Shown: piece by piece, positions 22,180 through 33,777 of the stretch
How positions within the stretch are numbered: position 1 is the stretch's first letter
Layout of the letters: each line of letters begins with the position of its first letter
Origin: Magnolia sinica
Lineage: Eukaryota > Streptophyta > Magnoliopsida > Magnoliales > Magnoliaceae
Assembly (NCBI RefSeq): GCF_029962835.1
Contig: NC_080591.1
Coordinates: 45,267,501-45,331,500 of the forward strand
Direction of reading: 5' to 3'
Length of the DNA stretch: 64,000 nt
Translations under genes and position numbers: made by a program
Notes under the pieces: model-generated
Database searches by the model: none
What the model was told of the DNA's origin: nothing
Seen by the model: the letters and a program-made list of their open reading frames with translations, nothing else

Positions 22180-22197
22180 TGACGCCGTTGCTGGGGA
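22180..22197 (+). promoter_or_regulatory. Primer-binding site of A (Asp-tRNA type)
   Basis: TGACGCCGTTGCTGGGGA matches the Athila consensus TGGCGCCGTTGCCGGGGA at 16 of 18 positions and lies six bases after the LTR. Confidence 0.85.
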
Positions 22198-22892
22198 CTA
22201 ACGGTTGCATTTTTCTGAGATTAACTACTTTTGAAATTAGTTTAAGATTAGGGGTTTTCTATTTTTTATTTTTAGGATTAGGGTTTTTCTGTTTTATTTT
22301 AGAAACTAACCTTACTTCCTATTTCTAGGTTTAGAAACTTTCCTTTTCTGTTTTTAGTAACTACTCTCTGATTCTAGGTTTAAAAAATTTCCTAATTTGT
22401 TTTTAGAAACCAAATTTTTCTCTTTTTAGAAACTTTCTATTTTCTGTTTTAGAAACTTTCCTTTTTCATTTTTAGAAACAAGGTTGCTTTCTTATTTATT
22501 TTTTAGAAACTAATTCACTTTCCTTTTCTTTTGCAAGATATTAATATAGAAACTTCTAATTTGGTAATCTTTCTAATTCTCTTCCTTTCTTTTTTAGATT
22601 TCCTATTTGACTTAGGTTTCTTTCTTTTTAGGAATAAGTTAGATTTTTCTTATTTTTTGAATTTTTTTCTAATCTAGGGTTTTAGATTTTATTTTTTTTA
22701 AAGGATTTTTCCTGTATTTATTATTATTGTTGTTTATTTATTTATTTTTTAGAAACTAACATTGTTTTCTATTTTATAGGATCCTAACATAGAACTCTCC
22801 AATCCGGTAACTTCTTTCTAATTTCTTCCCTCTCCTCACTTTTCCATACTTGTTGCAGGAATTAGAAAATAAAATCAAAATTTGAGTGGTTC
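22198..22892 (+). repeat. A leader with 23-bp TTTTAGAAACT repeats
   Basis: AGAAAC or a close variant starts at 22301, 22333, 22356, 22405, 22428, 22451, 22474 and 22505, mostly 23 bp apart in a T-rich context. Near the end, TTTTATAGG at 22772-22780 resembles a 3' splice site and precedes ATCCTAACATA, conserved in the B and E leaders. Confidence 0.7.
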
Positions 22893-24440
22893 ATGCCCTT
22901 ACGGGTAAGGAACCGTACTATGAGATCTTTGAGAAAGGGAGTTTTGGTTGAAAAGTCGATTGACAAGTTGGAAAATCCTCAAATATTTTTGAAAAATCAT
23001 CTGAGAACATGGCTTGAGAACATCGGATTGATGAAGACCCTATACATCACACACCACCTATTAGGATGGTGCGTGATGAGAACGAAGTGCATCGAGTTCC
23101 CTCGGTTCGAACTTTATGAGATTATTTACAACCGATGAGAACAAGTTCACCTTCATGCATAATTCTTCCAAACAATATAGGAAATGTGAACTTCAAGCCT
23201 GAGATAATCCAATTACTTCCTAAGTTCCATGGACTTGATTCAGAAAATCCATATATGCATATTAAAGAATTTGAAGAGATTGTTACAACCATACATTTTA
23301 ATGATATTCCTCCTGATACAATTAGCCTTAAATTATTTCCATTCTCTCTAAAAGAAAAGGCCAAATCATGGTTTCATTCATTAAGGCCTAGATCCATTGT
23401 CACATGGACAAAGATGAGCCAGGACTTCCTTAAAAAGTTCTTCTCGACTCATAAAACCAATGCTCTTAGACAGTAAATAATGAACTTCTCCCAGAAAAAT
23501 AATGAGACTTCCTTTGAATGTTGGGAACGGTTTAAGGACTTACTTCTCGCCTACCCACACCTTGGTTATGAAACTTGGTGGAAAATTGATCTTTTTTATG
23601 ATGGACCCAGTCTAAACATGCGCCAATTCATATAGATGATGTATAATGGAGAGTTCATGGATAAGAACCCAGAAGATGCATGGGATTACTTTAACATGCT
23701 AGCTGAAAATGCTCAATCATGGGACACATCAAACCAAGCTAGTACCCCCAAGGAAATGCCACGAGAGATAGGAATACATGTGCTCAAGAAGGAGGATGAT
23801 ATTAATGTACAGTTGGCAATTCTCACATGAAAATTTAAGGACTTGGAACCTAGGAAGGAATCAACTCAGCCCAAAGCGGTCGTCCGTATGTGGAATTTGT
23901 GAGAGTGAGGTACACCCAATCAAAGATTGTTTTACGATCCCAGCTTTTCAAGAGGTGTTTCACGTTCAAGCAGAAACTACAAATATATATCAATGACCAC
24001 TTAATGCACCAAATTCTGATGTGCACACTCCCTATGAGTGGAACATTAATTGGGGAAATGAACCAACTACAAATGTAACTAATTATCCGCAAGGGCTATT
24101 TAGTGGACTTTCACAAAGGAGAATCCTTGAAGATACATTAGATGCATTTAGGCAAGAGCAACTGTAGGCCATGAATGAGCTTAGAACTTTGCTTGTAAGA
24201 CTTGAGACACAACTGAATGTTAGGGAGACTAGGATCTTTTTGGCCCAATCGCAACCTAACCCAACAAGATAATGTGAGATATGTGATCTCAACTCTGCAA
24301 CTCAGCATTTGGAACATGTTAAGACCATCACCACCTTGGAAAATGGAAAAAAATAGATAAAGAGATTCCAAGGAAGGTTGAGAAACCCAAGGAATCCAAA
24401 AATTCAAAGGATAGTGGTGAATCTAGCAATGCTCCAAATG
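22893..24440 (+). pseudogene. gag: A gag (Athila)
   Basis: The N-terminal part (22893 on) is in mixed frames. From 23040 the family text runs VRDENEVHRVPSVRTL-stop-DYL, then SPSCIILPNNIGNV, IIQLLPKFHGLDSENPYMHI and LKLFPFSLKEKAKSWF. Stops include TAA 23474 and TAG 23633. A frame change near 23830 precedes an intact zinc knuckle, CGICESEVHPIKDC (CX2CX4HX4C). The middle contains EDAWDYFNMLAENAQSWDTS, the family's conserved post-capsid motif. The copy is decayed but retains most of gag. Confidence 0.85.
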
Positions 24441-24451
24441 ACAAAGAACCA

Positions 24452-25414
24452 ATGCAGGGATACAAACTCGTGTCCCCATTTCTGCAACATCTTATCACAT
24501 CAAAAATGTTAAGTGAGAGCCAAAATATTCTAGAGATTTTTCAACAAGTCAAGATCAACACCCTCTTGTTGGATGAAATTAAACAGTTTTCATCTTATGC
24601 TAAATTCCTAAAAGATATGTGTACGGTAAAGCGGAAGCTAAATGTACACAAAGAAGCATTTTTTAATAAACAGGTGAGCGTCCTAATCAATCGAGACACT
24701 CCCCCAAAATATAAGGATCCTAGAAGTCCTACGATCTCATGTGTGATCGGAAACTTCAAGGTGGATAATGCACTTTTAGACCTTAGGGCAAGTATTAATC
24801 TGATACCATACTCGGTATACGAACTATTAGGCTTTAGTGAGTTCAAACCTACCAAAACAACATTACAACTAGCCTATCACTAGACTAGAATACCGAGAGG
24901 TAAGATAGAAGATGTGTTGGTCCAGGTTGATAGATTCTACTACCTAGTAGATTTCATCGTCCTAGACACACACTCAGCTTCAAATATGGGCACTCAAATT
25001 CTGATCATATTAGGTCGGCCATTCCTGGCCACTGTCAATGCCATCATAAATTGCAGGAATGGAGTAATGAAAATATCTTTCGGGAATATGATGGTAGAAT
25101 TCAATGTGTTTCATTTGCATAAGCCACAAGAGGATGAGGACATGACCTATGAGATGAACTTGATAAATACATTTGAAGATAATGAGTCTCTTTTAACTGA
25201 AACTTCTGAATCTCTAGATATCTATTTGGCTCACTTTGTGGATTCAAATGATCATATTAGCAAAGAAGTTGTTGCCACTCCTTCCACTAACACTAAAATC
25301 TTACCATTACAGGTGGAGGAGATAGATTCTAAACCGGAGCCTACAACTTTAGATTTTATAGGGGCCACAGCGAACAACTCTTTTGTTATTCAATTGCTTA
25401 TGGTCTCTCATTGA
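24452..25414 (+). pseudogene. pro: A protease region with lost active-site Gly
   Basis: Begins QGYKLVSPFLQHLITSKM and contains LLDLRASINLIPYSVYELLG. The family motif DLGA is DLRA here: AGG at 24785-24787, one transition from GGG. A TAG at 24881 separates the halves. The second half has IEDVLVQVDRFYYLVDFIVL, ILIILGRPFLATVNAIINCR and GVMKISFGNMMVEFNVF. An acidic tail (MTYEMNLINTFEDNESLL) ends at 25414. RT does not follow. Confidence 0.87.
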
Positions 25415-25655
25415 CCTCAGCCCACTAATATTGAGAAATTATCTTCTACAGGTGAATCATATATTCTCTGGAAAACTCTAAATTCTAATTGCAAATATGA
25501 TGCCGATGTTCATAAATTTTTGTAGACATTCATGCTCCAGGATATCCAAACCTATTGCAAAAAAGGCTTTTGGATGATCTTGTTAAGAAACTTACTGAGA
25601 AATTTATCAAGATATTGGCCGGAGGAGGAACATTGTTGCATGACTGAGTAGCTTC
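25415..25655 (+). pseudogene. Residual coding remnant after A protease, shared with B
   Basis: Translation shows GESYILWKTL, VHKFL-stop, then KGFWMILLRNLLRNLSRYW. B has the same segment at 46432-46640 (DESYILWTPRE, KGFWIILLRNLL). I do not recognise the protein. It lies where pol should begin, so A and B share the same large deletion or a common pol-less ancestor. Confidence 0.65.
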
Positions 25656-26190
25656 CCCCTGTTTTCCTAGTTAGGTTTACTGCTTTCAACGAATTTAGGA
25701 TTAGGATAGTTTACTTTCCTCTGTTTTAAGATAGTTTGCTTTCTGCTATTTTAGGATAGTTTTCTTATCGTCAGTTTTAGTCGTTAGCTAACCCATCTGC
25801 ACTTTAAGACCCTTGGAAAAACCTCTAAATTTCTTCATCAGCTATTATCTTTTCATCACTTCCCTTTTTCTTTTCATTGCCTCTTTTGTATTACATGCTT
25901 ATTTCTTTTAAATTGAGGACAATGTAGATTTTTTTGGTTAGGAATGGGGGATTAAGCGAACTAATTAGTGTTCTCTCAGTTTTGAGCAAAATTTTTGAAA
26001 ATTTTTAATGTTTAAAGTTGACATTTGTATGGGAAGTGAAGAATTGTGTACTTAAGAATGCTTTGGGTATGATAAGATAGAGAATGAATTTTGAATTGCT
26101 AAAGTCTAATCATCTAAGTAATTTATCACCTAAGTTCTTACACTCAATTGATTAAGAGGAAGTTTGAATTAAATCACAAGACACATTCAA
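25656..26190 (+). other. A 3' UTR, left part
   Basis: Non-coding. It contains the conserved tract TTGAGGACAATGTAG then GGTTAGGAATGGGGG (25913-25951). Interrupted by F after the TTTGC target. Confidence 0.75.
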
Positions 26191-26195
26191 TTTGC
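26191..26195 (+). other. Left TSD of F (TTTGC)
   Basis: Identical to 40869-40873. Confidence 0.92.
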
Positions 26196-27689
26196 TGTCA
26201 CACCCCAAACTCGGAAACCGGGCTCATAAAACTCCCGATCGCTAAATTCGGCATCGTTCTGATCTTGGGATTCTACGAGGGTTTCTAACATAATTTTGAT
26301 TTATAATGAGCATAACCATAAGCATAACCCACAAATAATTACCATAAGAACACCATCACAAAATCCACTATAATAAAAAAAACTTTGAGTACAATGCCTA
26401 TGAAGGGAAATACAAGATAGTGATAATAACGGAAACTCCTGAAGCTCGACTGTACGCTCCTACTGTGGCAAGGCTACTGCTGTGTCCTGGCATCACCTGC
26501 ATGCATCAATCGTGCATAAGCTTACAGAAAGTTAGAGGGTGGTGTAAGTGTGTGCATAATATAAGCGTGCTTAGAATGCAATGTCAAAATAATGCGGAAT
26601 CATGCTAATGAGTACATGAATGTAATCAGCCGTACCAAGGCTATGCGGTGCAAGATATGAATCATATCGGCCATATTGAGACCATGCGATACAAGATGCA
26701 AATCAAGCATGCTAATCCTCATCCAAATCCACATATTAATACAGCTCATCCCTAGAGCATCAAATATTAGTATAGTTCTCATTCTGGATAATCACTAAGG
26801 TTTAGTACACTCCAAATGGCATTGCCTCTTTCCCAGGCACGTAAACCAAGTGAGCGTAAGAAACTTCACCATCCACATGGCCAATAGTCTGCCAATACCT
26901 ATCCGGCAAGTCAATAGTGGACCCATTCATGAGCTGGTTAAACTTAGCCTAGCGATGCCCCCTACGCTCGGGCGGGTAAGGCCACACCCCTTTCCAACTG
27001 ACCACAACACAGTGGGAGACGCGACCTCCTGATATTCGGCCCTCCTGTGCTCATGTATCCACTCGGTCTCGACGTTGGAGTCATCCTCTGGTACCATCAG
27101 GTTTAGGAATTTTCACCTAGGGACATCTATGGTGCCCCAATGCTTAGTAACAATATTTTCGGTGTGCAATCCTACCATCCACAATGTGCCTGTAGAGGTC
27201 ATAGCCCTGATGTCACTAGGGCGTATAGAAATCATGTCATACAAATGCGAAGTGCATGAATCACACTACCACTTATGTAACAATCCTTCTCATACCGTGC
27301 GCTCATGAAGGGCAACTCCGCCTATCAGGGAGCCCATAAACAATCTGTTCGAAGGCTTATGCTATGATCAGTCACTCCTCATATCAAGCATACAAATGAT
27401 GCATATAAGCATGGATCATGGAACTATACTAAACATGTTATGTGGTGATGGATCCTGTTCATAACGAAGAGGGGCCTAGACTGCATACACACTACAAGTA
27501 TGGGCCTATCAATGGGCCCTAGGGAGTGTTACAATGCGGACATTTAACCATCATTGCTCCCAAGGCACGATCACTAAAAACATCATTACATACATCATGG
27601 TGGAGTCTCACATCGCAATGGGCCTCATATACATCATATTCGGCCCACACAAAGGCCTCACATACGTCTCATTAGGCCTCATATAAATT

Positions 27690-28010
27690 AAATCGGTCGA
27701 TCGAATAGCCGAATCAAATGGGCCGAGTCAAATGGCCGAGTCAAATGGGTCGAGTCGAATAAGCCGAGTCAAATGGTTGAGTCGAATGAGCCGAGTCGAA
27801 TAGGCTGAGTCGAATAGGCCGGGTCGAATGGGCCGAGTCGAATAGGCCAGGTCGAATGGGCCAGTCGAATGGGCCAATTCAATGGGCCGAATCACATGGG
27901 TCGAATCAAATGGGCCGAATCACATGGGCCGAATCAAATGGGCTTAATCAAATGGGCCGATCAAATGGGCCTAATCAAATGGGCTGATTAAATGGGCCAA
28001 GTATATCACA
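27690..28010 (-). repeat. Tandem repeat block in F 3' LTR
   Basis: About twenty imperfect copies of a 14-17-bp unit, GGGCCGAGTCGAAT to GGGCCGAATCAAAT. The matching block of the other LTR is at 38500-38830. Confidence 0.85.
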
Positions 28011-28718
28011 ATGGGCCTCTACCCATGGGCTCCAAATACATCATAATGGGCCTCTAACCATGGGACCTAAATGCATCATATTAGGCCTCTCAAATACAAC
28101 AAGTGGGCCGCACTACTTGGGCCGCACCATTCATCCATCTATAGAGATCATTTTAGAGCATTATCTAAATAATAAATCAGATCAAAAGATCATCTGGACC
28201 ATACCACAAATAACAGTGGTGATAATGATTTCCACTGTTAAAATTTAGAGGGATCCACCATAGCGTTTATTTTCCATCCAGTCGGTTCATAAGGTCACCA
28301 AGACCTAAATTGGGAGGAAAAACAAATATTATTTTGGTCTAAAACTTCTGTAACCCAAAAGGGGTTTCAATGGTAGACGTTCAACTCCACTATTTCTGCA
28401 GTGTGGTCCACCTGATAACTGGATCTATCTTATTTTTAGTCCCAAGCCTTGAGACAAACTTGCCAAAAGGATGGACGGTTTGGATGGAATTCATCCATTA
28501 AATGGGCCCCACCCGTCCGGCATGATGGATGGAGTGGCCAATACCCATATATCACGGTGGCCCCTCAAAATAGGATGGACGGTTAGATATATCACATACC
28601 TAGTGGGGCCGCTGAATGAATGGACGGTCAGGACGTCCAGCCTGCTGCATCGTCCAGTAACTGGACGATGCAGATGCACCCATACATCACAGTGCAGTCC
28701 ACGTAGTGGCCCACTGTA

Positions 28719-28980
28719 TATATATTATATAATATAATGTAATATATTATCATATAATATAATATATTATATTATGTTATATTATAATATACATAATGTA
28801 TATGAATTACAAAAGGCCATCATCCAGACCCCAGGGTGCTCTGGATGGTGCTGATTTAGTGGATGAAATCATGGTGGGTCCACACGCAGTTGTGGCCCAC
28901 TCATTGAATATTATATTATATTATATTATATTATATTATATATATGTTATATATAATATATAATATTATATAAATATAAT
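28719..28980. repeat. AT-only inverted-repeat stretches in F 3' LTR
   Basis: Runs of TATATTATATAATATAATG type at 28719-28801 and 28908-28980, able to fold into hairpins. Equivalent stretches are at 39539-39622 and 39730-39803. Confidence 0.8.
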
Positions 28981-29547
28981 CAACCATTTGGACGGACAGT
29001 TGATGAAACACCCACATTTGGTGGGTCCCCTGCTGACGTGGCCCACTATAGTTTGAGTTTGGCTGATATTTGTATTTTCCCTTCAACTGGGACTATCTAG
29101 ACAAGCAGGCCAGCGGCTTGCCACTAGACAGTCCAGCAAGGTGGGCTCATTATATAGATGGCATGGATATAATACATTCTTCATGGTGGGCCACACATAC
29201 ATCAGGTGGGCCACACACCTCTACATCATACAAGAGAGAGAGAGAGAAAGAGACGTGAAGGGGAGGGACCCCGCCATTATTGGGCCCTCCCTATATAATG
29301 CATACATCAAGTGGGTGCCACAACAAGTGGGCCCTTAAAATAGAAATCAGCGGTGTATCACCCACCTATCGGCCTCCTTCTTTTAGCTCCTTGGACTCCT
29401 ATGCTCCTTGCCTTCTATTTTAACGGAGTTTAATGGAGAATGAATGGTTGAGATGGGAGATGAGAGGGTGGGAAAGTGGGCCACACTTGGCTTGGGAGAC
29501 TTGGAGAGCTTTTGACATTGGGTGTTGCTTGGGAGGTTTTAAGAAAT

Positions 29548-29549
<2 letters not shown>

Positions 29550-29598
<49 letters not shown>
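29550..29598. repeat. (GA)n microsatellite, F 3' LTR
   Basis: About 45 bp of GA repeats. The allele in the other LTR (40340-40383) is interrupted by AAAG. Confidence 0.9.
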
Positions 29599-29601
<3 letters not shown>

Positions 29602-30083
29602 ATGGATGATAAAGAATGGTGCGATGGGTGTTATAAGGAATGGGGCTGGAAAGGTATGGGTTTAGTTGAAAATTGTGTAAAAGAGGAATGGGTGCGTGGG
29701 GAGAGAGAGTTGACTTAGGTAAGGGAAAGGGATGGGTTGCTTGTACTTGAGGTATGGAGTGTACTTGACTTGATTGATTGATTGATTGATGAAACATGTT
29801 GTAGAGATTCTCTCAAAATTCGCAACGCGCGGCGTTTCTTCAGAATAAATGCGGGCCCACATCTCCTGGCCTGGGTATCGGATTGGTGCGCGAGTCACGG
29901 CGTTAGAACCACAACGATGGCGCGGTCGCCAGGGTATAGGTTTCAGTTCGAGCTGACTTTGGTATGCAAGACTTGGCTTAGGATCACGCATAAACATTGA
30001 TTACAAGTCGAGGGTTACCAAAATTCAACTAGGAGGAACACGAAAGCCTACTAAACGGTACGGTCTAGGATACGAGTCTTACA

Positions 30084-30096
30084 ACTCTCCCCTCCA
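30084..30096 (-). promoter_or_regulatory. Polypurine tract of F
   Basis: Minus-strand TGGAGGGGAGAGT directly before the LTR start TGTAAGACTCG. Confidence 0.75.
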
Positions 30097-30229
30097 AATA
30101 AAAATTTCATTCTTAAAATTTATACAGTCATTGCAAGTAAAGATAACTCATAAAGAAAGAAGAAACATAGCATCGCATATAAAATCAGAGACAACATACA
30201 AGATAAAACATATAATCAATCATCAAAGA

Positions 30230-30990
30230 GATGGGGATAGCGCTCTCGAATCTCGGCCTCACGCTCCCAAGACGCCTCATCAACAGCATGGTGACCCCAC
30301 TGTACCTTTACCAAGGGAATGACCTTGATCCGAAGGACCTACTCCTTCCGATTGAGGATAAGAATTGACTGCTCAATATAAGAAGCGTCCTCACGAACCT
30401 CCAGCGACTGCCAATCAATAACAGGAACTATGTCTGACCCACACTTCCTTAGCACAAAGACATGAAAAATGTTGTGGATGCTAAACAACTGAGATGACAA
30501 GGCAAACTGATAGGCCATGGCACTAATGCGTCTAGTGATCTCAAAAGGTCCTATAAATCTCGAGACAAGCTTGCCTTTGCTTCAAATCGAATTACGCCCT
30601 TCATGGGTGAGACCTTGAGATACACTCTATCCTCAACAGCGAACTCCAAGGGACAATGCCGGCAATCAATAATACTCTTCTTCCGGCTCTGAGTTATGCG
30701 CATCCTCTGCCTGATGATATCGTTAGCCTCTGACGTCTGCTGGGACCTAGGAGACGCCGCTCTCTGACCTTGGTCCAACAACTCAGAGATCTGCATGGTT
30801 TGCCATATAATGCCTCAAAAGGAGCCATATTAATGATCACCCAATAGCTGTTGTTATATGCAAATTTAGCCAATCATAGATGCTCATCCCAACTACCCCC
30901 AAAGTCAATCACGTAGGCCAGAAGCATATCCTCAAGGATTTGGTTGATCCCATCGGTCTGGCCATTGGTTTGCGGATGATACGTGGTGCT
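30230..30990 (-). pseudogene. F integrase C-terminus and chromodomain
   Basis: Minus-strand reading shows SYWVIINMAPFEALYGKPCR, then (in another frame) CRHCPLEFAVEDRVYLKVSP and MKGVIRF. Near the end IPLVKVQWGHHAVDEASWER and EAEIRERYPHL form the chromodomain-like tail (about 30240-30340). Several stops and frame changes. It matches G 15181-15468 in layout. Confidence 0.8.
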
Positions 30991-31690
30991 GAGCTGCAAA
31001 TCAGTGCCCATCGCTCTCTAAAAGCTCTCCCAAAACTGAGACGTAAACTTTGGGTCTCGGTCTGAAATGATTGAGACGGGAACACCGTGCAGTCTCACGA
31101 TCTCATCAACAAACAGCTTGACAAACCAGTCCGAATGCCAAGTCTCACGAATTGCAAGAAAATGTGCCAACTTTGTCAGATGGTCCACGACAACCCAGAT
31201 GGCGTCATGACCGCACTGAGTCCTTGGCAAACCCATGATGAAATCTGTTGATACGTGCTCTCACTTCCACGTCAGGACTCTCAATGGCTGCAATGGACCA
31301 GGGGGTCTCTGATGATCGACCTTGACACACTTGCATGTGTCACAAGCGGCCATAAAACTAGCAATCTGGCACTTTATCCCTGCCCAAAAATACTATCTCC
31401 TCATATCATGATACATCTTCGTCGAGCCAGGGTGGATAGAAAACCACGATCAATGTGCTTCGGTCATAAGATCTCGACGAAACTTAGGAATATCCGAGAC
31501 ACACAATCATCCTCTGAAGCGAAGTCCACCATTAGAACCAATCTGCCAATCTGTCTGACTCTTAGATGCTACCTCTGCTCGGTAATCCTGTAACGACTAG
31601 TCTGTCTGCTAAGCCTTGATCCCCTTCCAATAAGTGAGGGTTGAATCGACAAGCTTGATAGCTAAACGATAGAAGACTACAGACCAAACT
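30991..31690 (-). pseudogene. int: F integrase core
   Basis: The minus strand reads CDTCKCVKVDHQRPPGPLQP at the zinc-binding region, then [60 protein letters not shown] and HPQTNGQTDGINQILEDMLL. The D, D, E residues are all present. Stops break the frame (for example after WESF). Confidence 0.87.
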
Positions 31691-32341
31691 TGAAGTCGTA
31701 CTCTACTATATCATCAAGCATCCTCCACTCCTGAATCATCGTGTGTGCCACCAAGCCTTGTCGCTGACGACTGAGGGCATCCGCCACCACATTCACCTTG
31801 CCTAGGTGGTACTGGAGATCGAAATCATAGTCCTTCAGGAGCTTCATCCAATGTCTCTGCCTCATGTTCAGCTCAGACTAAGAGAATAAATACTTCAAGC
31901 TCTTGTGGTCAGAAAAAAGCTTGAACTTGATCTCATAGAGATAGTGTCTCCACACCTTCGGTGCGAAGATGACTGCTGCCAACTCCAAATCATGCATGGG
32001 ATAGTTCAGCTCATGAACCTTGAGCTGGCAAGATGCGAAGGCCACTGGCCTCCCATGCTACATCAGGACAGCACCCAAACCAATATGTGAGGCATCGATA
32101 AATACAACAAATCCATCACTTCCAAAGGGAAGAGTGAGGATAAGAGCGAACGTGAGGCGGTCCTTCAGCTCCATAAATGCTAGCTCACAGGCATCGCTCC
32201 AAACAAACTCTGCACCCTTCTGAGTCAACCTGGTCAACGAGACTGCAATATGGGAGAAGCCCTTAATGAAACACCAGTAGTAGCCTGCCAAACCAAGAAA
32301 ACTGTGGATCTTGGACGCAGTCGTAGGCTGCTCTCACTGAC
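31691..32341 (-). pseudogene. F RNase H and connection
   Basis: The minus strand reads [56 protein letters not shown]-stop, [40 protein letters not shown] and VNVVADALSRQRQG. Tekay RNase H by motif order. Stops at several Gln positions. Confidence 0.88.
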
Positions 32342-32897
32342 GTACTGCCTCAACCTTTGAGGGGTCCACTGCAACACCCTCCCTCGGCACCACATGACCG
32401 AGGAACTTCACCTCCTCCTTCCAAAACTCGCACTTCTCTAGGTTCACATACAGCTGGTGGGCATAGAGGGTTTGCAACACAATCTCCAAATGTTGCTCAT
32501 GCTCGTCACGGGTCCTTGAATATATCCGAATGTCGTCGATGAATACCACAACAAACTGATCGAGATACGGATGGAAGACCTCGTTCATCAAATGCATGAA
32601 TACTGCGAGCGCATTGGTCAGTCCAAAGGACATGACCTAAAACTCAAAATGACCATAACGCATCCTGAAAGCCGTCTTCGGGATGTCCTTCTTTCGGACC
32701 CGAATCTGATGATAACCGGAACTCAGGTCAATCTTCAAAAAGAACTGTGTACCCTGCAGCTGATTAAACAAATCATCTATCTTTGGAAGCGCGTACTTGT
32801 TCTTAATCGTTACCCGGTTGAGCTCGCAGTAATTCACGCAGGGCCTTAACGAGCCATCCCTCTTCCTGATGAAGAGTACTGACGCTCCCCACGGAGA
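32342..32897 (-). pseudogene. pol: F reverse transcriptase, C-terminal part
   Basis: The minus strand reads [60 protein letters not shown], then [20 protein letters not shown] and the palm motif [33 protein letters not shown] follows. The coding is cut at 32897/34864 by the solo LTR S. Confidence 0.9.
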
Positions 32898-32902
32898 ACT
32901 AT
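32898..32902. other. Left TSD of S (ACTAT, decayed from ACTGC)
   Basis: Pairs with ACTGC at 34859-34863. The undisturbed RT codons (PSSSPWG) require ACTGC here, so two transitions occurred in the left copy. Confidence 0.7.
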
Positions 32903-33376
32903 TATAAGTGCTATGGTCTCATGCTCCTTTGATTGTCAAATTTTGTTGTGCCAAAACCTCTATCTGTGTCTTGTGTTTGTATGTTGATATATATATATGA
33001 TCAAGACACTGCATCACAATGGTTCAAGACATGTACGGTGCTCTGCTTCAAGAAATGTAAAGTCATGTACTTTAAGCATCAATGTTCAGAGCTACATCAA
33101 TAAGAAGAGTACATTTCAAGACTTAAGTACATTTCAAGACTCAAGTACAACTCAAGATGAAGTTTAAGTTCAAGCTTTCGAAGATCTTAAGATCAAGCTA
33201 CATCGAGATAGAGATCTCAAGCTTCATAAGGTTCAAAGGTCAACCTACATCTTAAAGGATGAAGTTCAATGTTCATACTTCATGTCCCAAGTATGATAGA
33301 CTTTAGATTGACCTTAGGGTGGGTCATTTTGTATACATAATTCAAAATGAATTTATTTATATGAATTGGTCTATTC

Positions 33377-33756
33377 TAAGACTAGTCCTGGACCTTGTTC
33401 GACTAGTCCTAACATTGGTTCGACCAGTCCAAGAAATTCCACGACCAGTCCTAAGTGGTTGAAGATTTTTAGAATTTTTTGGTTACTCTACGACCAGTGC
33501 TGGAGACTGTTCGACTGGTCGTAGGGAGGTCACGACTCGATCTTCGACCAGTCCTAGAACTATGACTCAAACTCTAGCAACCAAACCTAGTTGTCTACAA
33601 CCAGTCTTGGGTCAGCTATGACCAGTCGTAGGTGGTCCACGACCAGTCGTAGACTCCCTACGACCAGTCGTAAAACGGTTTTTAAGATCGCGCTCAAAAA
33701 TTTCAAAATGCCATTGGTTCTACGACCAGTCGAAGGGTTCCTAAGACCAGTTGTAG
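33377..33756 (+). promoter_or_regulatory. 21-bp-phased inverted-repeat array in S
   Basis: CCAGTC-type hexamers start at 33382, 33403, 33424, 33445 (21 bp apart), at 33494, 33515, 33536 (21 bp), at 33601, 33622, 33643, 33664 (21 bp) and at 33726, 33747 (21 bp). Cores are CGACCAGTCG, CGACTAGTCC and similar. The array ends just before the TATA box. Confidence 0.88.
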
Positions 33757-33770
33757 ACGTGATCTTTTCA

Positions 33771-33777
33771 TCTATAA
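33771..33777 (+). promoter_or_regulatory. TATA box of S
   Basis: TATAAAT within ATCTATAAATTGAAC, about 20 bp after the last palindrome. Confidence 0.7.

Larger units (their letters stand above)
26196..30083 (-). repeat. F 3' LTR (3888 bp)
   Basis: On the plus strand it runs TGTCACACCCC to GAGTCTTACA. It matches 36925-40868 along its length, lacking about 50 bp near the left end. It contains the 14-bp repeat block, two AT-only palindromic stretches, many GTGGGCC motifs and a GA microsatellite. Confidence 0.95.

Noticed and set aside
28719-28980. AT-rich tracts as a replication origin
   Set aside because: They are repeated at the same LTR position in both copies of one element; no further origin feature is visible.
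29420-29797. 125-aa minus-strand ORF rich in Ser, Leu and Pro
   Set aside because: Produced by reading the GA microsatellite and purine-rich LTR flanks; no protein-like composition or conservation.
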